Source: Penium margaritaceum (Eukaryota; Streptophyta; Zygnematophyceae; Desmidiales; Peniaceae). From it: a stretch of 26,862 bases of DNA. Position numbers and translations under genes: made by a program. Location: the NCBI GenBank assembly GCA_023375785.1, contig SZWC01025136.1, positions 8,771 to 35,632 of the forward strand, given 5' to 3'. The notes beneath the pieces were generated by a model. It saw only the letters and a program-made list of their open reading frames with translations, was not told the DNA's origin and did not search any database. Each line of letters starts with the position of its first letter. Within the stretch, counting starts at the first letter, position 1. Shown in pieces: positions 1 to 8,078 of the stretch.

Positions 1-450
1 ATTGGTGACTGTGAGGAAGAGAAGCTTGAGGTCAGACGACTCCGTTGGTAGTGGCATGGAGCACAAGTTCACCAACTCCTCAAGCGGCCTCTGTTTGCTT
101 GCGAGGCGCTTGGATCTCTTCAACGGCTCCACAAGACCATCTGCACCATGGTTGTGGTATCCAGACCTCTGTGGCAGCTGCCGTCCCTTGCTTTGCTGCT
201 CCTCCTCATCAGATTTGATTGCCTTCTCCTTCTCAGCTCCCTCCATCTCCTTTTCATTGCTGCTATCACAACAATCTTCCGCACCGCCCTTTTCTGCTAC
301 CGGTTCTTCTCCCACTTCTAGTACGAGTGTGGGAGCAAGTGGAACTGCAGAAATAGGGCTCCAAGTCCAGCCCTTCATGTCCTCTTGAAAGACCATGTCA
401 TGGCTGTGGATGATCTTGCGAGCAGCGAGGTTGTAGAGGCGGTATCCCAT
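1..450 (-). pseudogene. Element A integrase C-terminus to RT linker, frameshifted and incomplete
   Basis: The minus strand encodes the end of integrase (around the FLGY motif) followed by a Glu/Ser-rich hydrophilic linker. It aligns with the same region of element D at about 24820-25290. Relative to D, four bases are missing near 440-450 after the FLGY motif, so the upstream integrase frame closes at 398 and the linker continues in another frame. Long plus-strand frames here are shadows. The RT catalytic core would begin just outside the left edge. Confidence 0.75.
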
Positions 451-1771
451 GGTAGCCGAGGAAGGCCGCCTTCACCGACTTTGCGTCCAGCTTGTTGCGG
501 CTGCCGGCAGGCACGTGCACAAATTCGCCATACCCGAAGACTTTCAGGTGCGTCACTGTTGGCGTGCGTCCCGTCCACGCCTCCTCCGGTGTCATCAGTG
601 TCACGGCGCGTGTGGGACTCCGATTTTTCAGGTACACGGCAGTGTTGACCGCTTCTGTCCAAAAGGTTGGCGAGAGCTCCGCGTCTTGGAGCATGCTGCG
701 AACACGCTGCATGAGCGTGCGATTTGCACGCTCAGCCATTCCGTTCAGGTGCGGTATTCCAGGTGGGGTGACCTTGTGCCTGATCCCGAGATGCTTGAGG
801 AAGTTGCGGAAGTTGTTGGAGAGGTACTCTCCTCCACTATTGGTGCAAAGCACCTTCAACCGCCTGCCACTATCATTCTGTGCAGCAGCAATCCGCTCCT
901 TGAAAGTATCAAAGCACTCATTGTTTCCAGCCAGGAAGGACACCAACGTCTTCCTCGACTTGTCATCAATCAATTTTACAAAGTACAACTTGCCAGACAA
1001 GGATTGAGATGGCATGGGATCCCACAAATCAGAGTGAACAAGTGAGAGAAGCTCAACCGCCCCCTTCCCTTCCCCGGAGAATGGAGCACGGGCCTGCTTC
1101 CCNTTTTTCAGGTACACGGCAGTGTTGACCGCTTCTGTCCAAAAGGTTGGCGAGAGCTCCGCGTCTTGGAGCATGCTGCGAACACGCTGCATGAGCGTGC
1201 GATTTGCACGCTCAGCCATGCCGTTCAGGTGCGGTATTCCAGGTGGGGTGACCTTGTGCCTGATCCCGAGACGCTTGAGGAAGTTGCGGAAGTTGTTGGA
1301 GAGGTACTCTCCTCCACTATCGGTGCAAAGCACCTTCAACCGCCTGCCACTATCATTCTGTGCAGCAGCAATCCGCTCCTTGAAAGTATCAAAGCACTCA
1401 TTGTTTCCAGCCAGGAAGGACACCAACGTCTTCCTCGACTTGTCATCAATCAATTTTACAAAGTACAACTTGCCAGACAAGGATTGAGATGGCATGGGAT
1501 CCCACAAATCAGAGTGAACAAGTGAGAGAAGCTCAACCGCCCCCTTCCCTTCCCCGGAGAATGGAGCACGGGCCTGCTTCCCTTCAATGCAACTCTCATA
1601 AGCCGATGCACCTGGCTGCTTCACCCCCTTAAGCTCCAGGCCTCGGACCATCTGCTGCATGGAGATGATGGAACCAAAGCCGAGGTGACGAAGCCGGCGG
1701 TGCCACAGGCCGATGTCGTGTTTTCCCTCTCTCACCACCAACGCTGAGTCGGCTTCCTTCTCAGATGACAC
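398..1771 (-). pseudogene. Element A GAG-pre-integrase and integrase core, with an artificial internal duplication
   Basis: The protein begins with the pre-integrase zinc-binding region (HRRLRH ... ESC). In the HHCC motif the first Cys is replaced by Tyr (AYESC, where D has ACESC). The catalytic core follows: first Asp in HSDLWDP, second Asp in CTDSGGEYL, Glu in HLNGMAERANR, then the copia integrase C-terminal region (TPEEAWTG ... THLKVFGYGEFVHVP). The 457-residue frame contains the core twice only because bases 624-1102 are repeated at 1104-1582 around a single N. One repeat reads CTD and the other CTN at the second catalytic Asp. The frame opposite to gag-protease shows a frameshift near 1775-1790. 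As an enzyme this would have inserted element cDNA into chromosomes. Confidence 0.85.
624..1582. repeat. 479-bp direct repeat split by a single N (probable unmerged contig overlap)
   Basis: Bases 624-1102 recur as 1104-1582, offset by exactly 480, with an N at 1103. I see three substitutions between copies (740/1220, 792/1272 and 841/1321), about 99.4% identity. The repeat begins immediately after the N and ends immediately before it, which is what a scaffolder produces when it abuts overlapping contig ends without merging them. Confidence 0.9.
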
Positions 1772-2502
1772 ATAGAGACGTTAGAGTCTGTCCTCCTGTC
1801 CGCTTTTATAAGCACACGGCCTACACGTACAGAGGTGGTACAGCCCCCATTCTCAAAGCGAGCCTGCATGCCTTCAGAGATGAGACATGAGACAGAGAGG
1901 AGGTTAGCTGCCAGCCCTGGAACATGGAGCACTCCCTTCACACGAGGTTCTACGAGCTTGCCCTCAACGGAAGCACAAAACACAATCTCACCCTCCCCAA
2001 CCGCCATTTGCACATGGTTGTCCCCCATGTACACCCGACGAGGCTCAATGATGGTGTAGACAACAAACCACTCCCGGTGACACGTCATGTGTCGCGTGGC
2101 TCTCATATCAATGATCCAGAATAAGGTGGTGTTGTCGGAGATGTGCTGGACCCAGATGGTTGTCACAAATCCACTCTCCCAATCTGCTACGTTTGCGGAA
2201 GCGTCGGACTGCTTTCCCGCTCCAACTCCAACCGCAAGGTCCGCCTTCTTCTTCCGGCATGCACGCGCCCAATGCCCTGGATTCTTGCAGTAGTGGCAGT
2301 TCCCCTTCTTCTTTCCTCTTCCGCCATTGCTCTTGGATGGTGCAGCGCCGCCCCCATGACCAGAGTTGGTGATGAGAGCAACGTCCATTTCGCTTCCGCT
2401 GTCTTCTCCCTTGCGCCGCTCCTCCTAAAACAGCAGGCTCTCCTCCACATCGTTGAGGGAGAGCTTGTCACCACGCTGGTCCAGGGAAACAATGAGAGGA
2501 GT
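1732..2502 (-). pseudogene. Element A Gag C-terminus with CCHC zinc knuckle, and aspartic protease
   Basis: This is in the same frame as the gag piece upstream (stop at 2503-2505), so the element originally had one gag-pro frame. Further stops include a TAG near 2421. From 2388 downward it encodes a Gly/Lys-rich stretch, then an intact C-X2-C-X4-H-X4-C knuckle (CHYCKNPGHWARAC, Cys31, Cys34, His39 and Cys44 of that ORF). The protease site reads WIIDMRATRHM (Asp94). Copia proteases usually have DSGA or DTAA here; the Gly position is Arg. The flap-side motif VLHVPGLAANLLSVS follows and fits copia protease/pre-integrase. The frame ends at 1732 after a shift relative to integrase. Confidence 0.85.
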
Positions 2503-2991
2503 TTAGCTGCTAGAAAGACCAGAGAGGATGGCTAGCATGAGCACACGCTCCTTGACAGGGTCCTCAATTGCAGAACGATGGTCGGCAAGAGACGTCACCA
2601 TGTTGATGTAATCAATCATGGATCCGGACTCATCCATCTTCATAGTGTGAAAGAGACAACGCAGCTGCATGTTCATGAGGATGAACTTGGATGCATAAGT
2701 GGATTCAAGCTTCTTCCAAAGCTCCTTAGGGGTGAGGATGCCATGGACGCGGAGTTGCTGTCGTTCGGCGAGGTAGAGGTAGATGGTCGCGAGGACGCGG
2801 TCACGCTTCTTGCGGTGGGTACGGGCCTCACCAGGTGAGAGAGAGCTCTGAGCTGGTTCCTCCTCACTCACATGGCTCGAGAGTCCCTTCTCCATCAGCA
2901 CCATCTTCATGTTGTTGCTCCAGTTGAAGAAGTTCTTGCCTTCAAACTTGGCGATGTTGACCCCGGCCACCTTAGAAGCGGATGTCGCCAT
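2503..2991 (-). pseudogene. Element A Gag N-terminal part (UBN2/gag-polypeptide type)
   Basis: I place the start at the ATG at 2991 (MATSASKVAG), about 87 nt downstream of the primer binding site, rather than at the in-frame ATG at 3015; element B has the equivalent start at 5296. The protein carries the plant copia Gag signature: KFEGKNFFNWSNNMKMVL, then LWKKLESTYASK, MNMQLRCLFHTMKM, and DYINMVTSLADH. It would assemble the virus-like particle. The frame stops at TAA 2503-2505 (Ser-Ser-Ser-stop) where element B has SYSPLIS, consistent with a Tyr codon mutated to TAA. The frame then continues into the zinc knuckle. Confidence 0.85.
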
Positions 2992-3077
2992 GGTAGTGCA
3001 ACGTTTAGCCCCCAAATGACTCTCTCACACATCAAGATGCAAGGAATGCCTCAAGGATGAGGCAGAGCCTTGCTCTA

Positions 3078-3088
3078 GCTCTGATACC
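3078..3088 (-). promoter_or_regulatory. Element A primer binding site (initiator Met-tRNA type)
   Basis: The minus strand reads GGTATCAGAGC two bases after the LTR end. It matches the core of the usual plant copia primer site, TGGTATCAGAGC, which pairs with the 3' end of initiator tRNA-Met to prime minus-strand cDNA. It is the only clear intact primer site in the window. Confidence 0.8.
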
Positions 3089-3090
3089 TC

Positions 3091-3736
3091 TGATGCCATC
3101 AAGGCAGCCCCCCTGGAGGTGATTAAACTCACAAAGAGCCGCTAGGCAGGACCAATTGTATGCGAGAGACAAGTTGTAGGCTGCAAAGACAAAAATACGG
3201 AAGCATGTGAAGTTGTGTAGAGAGCGCGAATGGCTGGTTTGACTCGTGGATGAGACAGTAAACTAGCACAGCTTTCTCAAAAGCCTAAGTACGCCTCATT
3301 TGGCCCATGGAGCTGGAAGAACCACTCTGCCAAAGTTCACCACCTAGCACACTCCTAGCCTAGCGGGATGAGCGGCAGTCACACTCTCACACAAGAGAAT
3401 CACCATCCCTGCCATGTGCACGACCAATAATCTTGGTGGGGACCTTCCTTGAAGCTCCCTGAGGGTCCTCCTGCCGCCTTTCTACCTTGAAAGCCGCTCC
3501 AAACCTCCTTGGCCAATAATTGTGGCCGTCATCGGTGCTGGTAGTGTAGGAGCCGTCACTTGAGCCGGACCCATTGCTACCAAACCTTTAAAAACCATAT
3601 CTCCCTCAAACGGACTCCAAATCGAGTTCCGTAAAGTGCTACAGAACCAGAAAAACATCCTCTATTCACTTTTTTGACCAGATTATCTTTATCAAGCAGC
3701 CCACTTTGGTCACTTTTTGGCACCCCATATCCAACA
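3091..3736 (-). repeat. Element A 5' LTR (646 bp)
   Basis: The stretch is bounded by TG (3091) and CA (3736) and on the minus strand starts TGTTGGATATGGGGTGCC. Its length equals that of the B 3' LTR (9724-10369), to which it is clearly similar throughout. One side carries the primer binding site. The other side abuts LTR sequence of element X, beginning TTTTT. Confidence 0.9.
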
Positions 3737-4133
3737 TTTTTCATCTCTAACACACTCCCAGGCTCGCAGAATGAGCGGCAGTCACTTTCGTTGTAACTTC
3801 CTTCTCCACCACATGCATAGGCACTAATCCTATAAAAATCATTTAATGGAGTCTCCTGAATGTAATCCAGCTACCTTTTTGCCTTGAAGGTTAATTTATA
3901 CCACCTTAGTCGATAATCTTGGCCACATTTCTTGTTGGGAGTACTGGCATCGTCACCCGAACCGAACTCATGACCTACAAACTTTAGAAAATCATATCTC
4001 ACTCAAACGGAGTCCACATTGAATCCTATAAAGGGAATTAGAACCTGTGAAACAAGCTCTATGCGATTATAGAGCTTGGTGCTTTTTATGAAGCAACCTT
4101 TTTTGATGCTTTTTGACACCCTCATATCCATCA
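3737..4133 (-). repeat. Element X partial 3' LTR, interrupted by element A
   Basis: This is diverged sequence similar to the first part of the A, B and D LTRs, for example the block around CACACTCCCAGGCTCG and the ATGAGCGGCAGTCAC segment. It ends in CA at 4133 (minus-strand LTR start TGATGGATATGAGGG), just before a polypurine tract. Its remaining LTR portion is missing because element A begins at 3736; the rest should lie left of A outside the window. Confidence 0.8.
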
Positions 4134-4145
4134 TTTTCCCACTTT
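4134..4145 (-). promoter_or_regulatory. Element X polypurine tract
   Basis: The minus strand reads AAAGTGGGAAAA directly beside the LTR start. The equivalent tracts in B (9712-9723) and D (23239-23250) read AAAGTGGGAGAA. It would prime plus-strand cDNA synthesis. Confidence 0.7.
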
Positions 4146-4546
4146 ACAAGAAAAAACTGCAGGAGTCCACACCTTCCCCTTAGCTAACGAAAGTGGTGTG
4201 CTTCTAGCGGCTTGATCAAGAAGTCTTCCAAAATCATGCTTGAAGGGCAAAACTTGATTTGTACCACGATCTTTAGCATGAGCTCATGGATGAAGTGGTA
4301 TTGCATGTCAATATTCTTGGTACGGGTGTAAAACTGAGCATTCTTGCACAGAGCAATGGCACTCATGTTGTCACATTAGATGCTGGTTGCTATGGTCTGA
4401 TGCTATCCAAGACTTACCAGCAGCTCACGCAGTCACACTACTTCCATTACTGCTTCACTCATGATGACGTACTCTGATTTTGTTGAGCAGAGTACCACAC
4501 ATTCTTGCTTCTTGTTCCTCCAACTGACTGCACGTCCTCAAAGTAG
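4146..4546 (-). pseudogene. Element X RNase H C-terminal remnant
   Basis: Minus-strand translation gives the end of a copia RNase H: MSAIALCKNAQFYTRTKNID, then YHFIHEL, then IKFCPSSMILEDFLIKPLEAHHF, matching B near 9490-9690. Upstream codons toward 4546 correspond to the STEAEY helix region but contain stops. The gene is cut at 4546 by element B and continues at 10375, where the next part of RNase H begins in register with element D. Confidence 0.85.
4542..4546 (+). repeat. Target site duplication AGTAG, left copy
   Basis: AGTAG immediately precedes the TG of the element B 5' LTR and recurs at 10370-10374 immediately after the CA of its 3' LTR. Five bases is the usual target duplication of copia integrases. 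It shows that both LTRs belong to one insertion event. Confidence 0.9.
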
Positions 4547-5195
4547 TGTTGGATATGGGATGCCAAAAAGAGTGACCAAAGTGGGTTGCTCGATTAAAAT
4601 CATCAGGCACATAAAAAGAATAGAGGATGTTTTCCTGGTTATGTCGCAGTTTACAGAACTCAATTTGGAGTGCGTTTGAGGGAGATATGGACTTTCAAGG
4701 TTTGGTGGCAATGGGTCCAGTTTAAGAGACTGCTCCTGCACTACCAGCACCAATGACAGCCACAATTATTGGCCAGGGAGGTTTGGAGCGCCCTTCAAGG
4801 TAGAAAGGCGGCAAGAGGACCTTTAGGGAGCTTAAAGGAAGGTCCCCACTAAGATTATTGGTCGTGCACATGGCATGGGCGGTCATTCTCTTGTGTGAGA
4901 GTGTGACTGCAGCTCATCCTGCTAGGCTAGGAGTGTGTTAGGAGGTGAACTTTGACAGAGTGGTTCTTCCAGCTCCATGTGCCAAATAAGGTGTAAATAG
5001 GCTTGTTAGAAAGCTGTTCTAATTTGAATTCTCATTCATGAGTGAAACCAGCCATTAGCACTCTCTACACAACATCACACGCTTCCAAAGTTTTGTCTTT
5101 GCAACCTACAACTTGTGTCTCACATACAATTGGTCCCGCCTAGAGGCTCTTGGTGAGCTTGATCACCTGCCTGAGGGCTGCCTTTGTTTTCTTCA
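4547..5195 (+). repeat. Element B 5' LTR (about 649 bp)
   Basis: It starts TGTTGGATATGGGATGCC after the target duplication and ends CTTCA before the primer site region. It aligns along its length with 9724-10369, with many substitutions and a 3-bp indel near the GGTTTGG block. Confidence 0.88.
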
Positions 5196-5212
5196 GTATT
5201 ATGAGAGCCAGA
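5196..5212 (+). promoter_or_regulatory. Element B degenerate primer binding site
   Basis: The sequence after the LTR, GTATTATGAGAGCCAG, lies where element A has GGTATCAGAGCTAG and is a mutated version of it. It has probably lost function. Confidence 0.5.
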
Positions 5213-5295
5213 ACAAGGCCTTGCCTTGTTTTTTAGACATTCCTCACAAACTGGTGTGGAAGAGAGGCCGTTCGTGGGTCAATGTTGCAGTCAAC

Positions 5296-6042
5296 ATGGC
5301 AAAATCCGCTTCTGTGGTGGCCGGCATCAACATCATCAAGTTCGAAGGCAAGAACTTCTTCAACTAAAGCAACAAAATGATAATGGTGCTGATGGAGAAG
5401 TGAATCTGGAGCCACGTGAGTGAGGCTGAATCTGTTGAATCCTGCCTCTCTGCTGCCGAGGCCCATACCCACCGCGAGAAGCGGGACCACGCCCTCACCA
5501 CCATCTACCTCCACCTTGCCGAATGGCAGCAACTCCTTGTCCGCGGCATCCTCACCCCAAAATAGGTTTGGAACAAGGTTGACTCCACATATGATTCCAA
5601 GTCAATCCTCATGAACATGCAGCTGCGTTGTCGCTTTCACACCGTGAAGATGGATGAGCCGGACTCCATGATCGATTATCTCAACATGGTGAAAGCTTTG
5701 GCTGACCAGCTTGTTGCGATCGAGGATCCTGTCAAGGAACGTGTACTCATACTGACCATCCTCTCTGACCTTCCTGGCAGCTACAGTCCTCTCATTTCTA
5801 CCCTGGACCAGCGTATTGACAAGCTCTCGCTTGATGATGTTGAGGAGAGCTTGCTGTTCGAGGAGGAGGACCGCAGGGAGGAAAAAGGAGGAAGTGGACT
5901 GGACGTAGCCCTTGTCACCAACATGAGTCACGGGGGTGGTGCTCCATCAACCAATGGTGGCAGAGGTGGAGGAAAGAAGAAGGGAAAGTACCACTACTGC
6001 AAGAAGCCAGGCCATTGGGTGCGCGAATGCAGGAAGAAGTAG
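5296..6042 (+). pseudogene. Element B gag with CCHC remnant
   Basis: The ATG at 5296 (MAKSASVVAGINIIKFEGKN) matches the A start. The UBN2-type Gag follows in one frame: LNMVKALADQLVAIEDPVKE, then DQRIDKLSLDDVEESLLFEE. In-frame stops are TAA at 5365, TGA at 5401, TAG near 5563 and TAG at 6040. They sit where A or D have sense codons, for example Trp in FFNWSN. The zinc knuckle reads YHYCKKPGHWVREC: the first Cys has become Tyr, so one zinc ligand is lost. The leader from LTR to ATG is about 100 nt. Confidence 0.85.
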
Positions 6043-6663
6043 GCGGACCTTGCGGCTGGGGTAGGAGTGGGGAAACAACCCGACGCCTCCGCCAACGTCG
6101 TTGATTGAGAGATTGGATTCACGAGCACCATCTGGGTCCTGCACGTCTCTGCCAACACTGCCTTGTCTGGGATCATTGACTTGAGAGCCACTCGACACAT
6201 GACCTGTCACCGGGAGTGGTTTGTTGTCTACACCACTGTTAAACCTCGCCGAGTAAAAATAGTTGACAATCATGTGCAGATGGCAGTAGGAGAGGGTGAG
6301 ATTGTCTTCTGTGCCTCTATTGAGGAGAAGCACATGGAACATCATTTGAAGGGGGTGCTCCATGTTCCGGGGCTGGCAGCGAACCTCCTCTCTGTTTCCT
6401 CTCTCATATCCCAAGGCCTGCATGTCTGCTTTTAGAATAGTNTTGTTGTCTACACCACTGTTAAACCTCGCCGAGTAAAAATAGTTGACAATCATGTGCA
6501 GATGGCAGTAGGAGAGGGTGAGATTGTCTTCTGTGCCTCTATTGAGGAGAAGCACATGGAACATCATTTGAAGGGGGTGCTCCATGTTCCGGGGCTGGCA
6601 GCGAACCTCCTCTCTGTTTCCTCTCTCATATCCCAAGGCTTGCATGTCCGCTTTTAGAATAGT
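6043..6663 (+). pseudogene. Element B aspartic protease region, partly duplicated by assembly
   Basis: It continues in the gag frame with stops near 6106 (TGA) and at 6432 (TAG). The active-site motif reads GIIDLRATRHMTC, where A reads WIIDMRATRHMTC and D reads WIIDSRAMRHMTC. It is followed by the conserved DNHVQMAVGEGEIVFCAS strand region and VLHVPGLAANLLSVSSLIS. The second half is present twice because 6221-6441 is repeated at 6443-6663. The protease would have cut the polyprotein in the particle. Confidence 0.8.
6221..6663. repeat. 221-bp direct repeat split by a single N (probable unmerged contig overlap)
   Basis: 6221-6441 recurs as 6443-6663, offset 222, with N at 6442. Two substitutions are seen near the end (GCCTGCATGTCTGC versus GCTTGCATGTCCGC). 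As with 624-1582, the repeat ends exactly at the N. Confidence 0.9.
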
Positions 6664-8078
6664 GGTTGCACCATCTCAGCATATTCAGGCCAGGTTCTTG
6701 CAAAACTGGACAATGACTATGGTATCTATCGTCTTTTTGTGGCATCGGAGAAGGGAGTTGCCTCAGCATCAGTTGTAGGAGTGGTAGACAATGGCATCGG
6801 CCTGTGGCATCGCCGGCTTGGACACCTCGGCTTCGACACAATCATCTCCATGCAGCAGATGGTGCGCAGCCTACAGCTGAAGGAGGTTAAGCAACCCGTT
6901 GTGTCGGCCTGCGAGAGCTGTATCAAAGGAAAGCAAGTCTGCAATCCTTTCACAAGGGAGGGAAAGGCGACAGGTGAGCTTTTCTCTCTTGTGCACTCTG
7001 ACGTGTGTGGTCCCATGCCATCACAATCCTTGTCTGGCAAGTTTTACTTTCTCACGTTTATTGATGACAAGTCACAAAAGACGTGAGTTTTCTTTCTGTC
7101 CGGGAAGGGTGAACGTTTTGAAGCATTCATGGCATGGGTGGCTGCTGCACAGAATGAGAGTGGCAGGTGTTTGAAGGTGCTTCGAACCGATGGCGGAGGG
7201 ATCAAGAACCACGGGATCTGACACGAGGTGATGCCACCTGCAACACCACAGCTGACTGGCATGGCTGAGCATGCCAACCGCATGCTCATGGAGCGTATCC
7301 ATAGCATGCTCAAGGACGTCAAGCTCTCCCCAACATTGTGGAAGGAGGCATTCAACACTGCCATGTACCTGAAGAACCGGAGCCCGACACATGCCGTGCA
7401 GCTGATGACGCCGGAGGAGGCGTGGACGGGACACAAGCCGACCGTCACGCACCTAAAGGTGTTTGGGTGGGGTGCATTCTTCCATGTGCCTACCACTAAC
7501 CGCAACAAGCTGGATACAAGGGTGTGCAGGCTGCCTTCNGTGGTCCCATGCCATCACAATCCTTGTCTGGCAAGTTTTACTTTCTCACGTTTATTGATGA
7601 CAAGTCACAAAAGACGTGAGTTTTCTTTCTGTCCGGGAAGGGTGAACGTTTTGAAGCATTCATGGCATGGGTGGCTGCTGCACAGAATGAGAGTGGAAGG
7701 TGTTTGAAGGTGCTTCGAACCGATGGCGGAGGGATCAAGAACCATGGGATCTGACACGAGGTGATGCCACCTGCAACACCACAGCTGAATGGCATGGCTG
7801 AGCATGCCAACCGCATGCTCATGGAGCGTATCCATAGCATGCTCAAGGACCTCAAGCTCTCCCCAACATTGTGGAAGGAGGCATTCAACACTGCCATGTA
7901 CCTGAAGAACCGGAGCCCGACACATGCCGTGCAGCTGATGACGCCGGAGGAGGCGTGGACGGGACACAAGCCGACCGTCACGCACCTAAAGGTGTTTGGG
8001 TGGGGTGCATTCTTCCATGTGCCTACCACTAACCGCAACAAGCTGGATACAAGGGTGTGCAGGCTGCCTTCCTAGGCT
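6664..8078 (+). pseudogene. Element B GAG-pre-integrase and integrase, broken and partly duplicated by assembly
   Basis: It reads LWHRRLGHLGF then SACESCIKGK, giving an intact HHCC; then HSDVCGPMPSQSL (first catalytic Asp), RTDGGG (second Asp) and AEHANR (Glu). Between the second Asp and the Glu about a dozen residues present in A and D (EYLSNDFRTFL region) are missing, and a TGA stands near 7219. Another stop is at 7084 (TGA). The C-terminal part (THLKVFGWGAFFHVP) appears twice because 7007-7538 is repeated at 7540-8071. Near 8050-8130 two compensating indels replace the expected FLGY region and leave a TAG at 8073. Confidence 0.85.
7007..8071. repeat. 532-bp direct repeat split by a single N (probable unmerged contig overlap)
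   Basis: 7007-7538 recurs as 7540-8071, offset 533, with N at 7539. About four substitutions are visible (for example GTCAAG/CTCAAG and CTGACTGG/CTGAATGG). 533 is not a multiple of 3. Dropping one unit puts the downstream RT frame back into the frame used by gag, protease and integrase of B. Confidence 0.9.

Larger units (their letters stand above)
1..3736 (-). mobile_element. Copia element A, 5' part (5' LTR, gag, protease, integrase), truncated by window edge
   Basis: Read on the minus strand this stretch runs 5' LTR (3091-3736), primer binding site, Gag, CCHC zinc knuckle, protease, integrase and the start of the integrase-RT linker. That is the Ty1/copia order, with integrase before RT. 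RT, RNase H and the 3' LTR lie left of position 1. It is closely similar, on the same strand, to element D at the right end of the window. The copy is dead: there are in-frame stops in gag, a frameshift between protease and integrase, and a 4-bp deletion near 440-450. Its LTR abuts LTR sequence of older element X, so A appears to have inserted into X's 3' LTR. Confidence 0.9.

Noticed and set aside
398..1771. A tandem double integrase in element A
   Set aside because: The second core is bounded exactly by an N and is nearly identical in DNA, so it is an assembly duplication, not a domain fusion.
5296..7230. Stop codon reassignment or readthrough, suggested by a long single frame in B with only in-frame TAA, TAG and TGA
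   Set aside because: All three stop codons occur, and they sit at different positions and replace different amino acids compared with A and D. Ordinary point-mutation decay explains them.
7228..8075. Tandem integrase C-terminal domains in element B
   Set aside because: Same reason: the 532-bp repeat around N at 7539; removing one copy restores the polyprotein frame.
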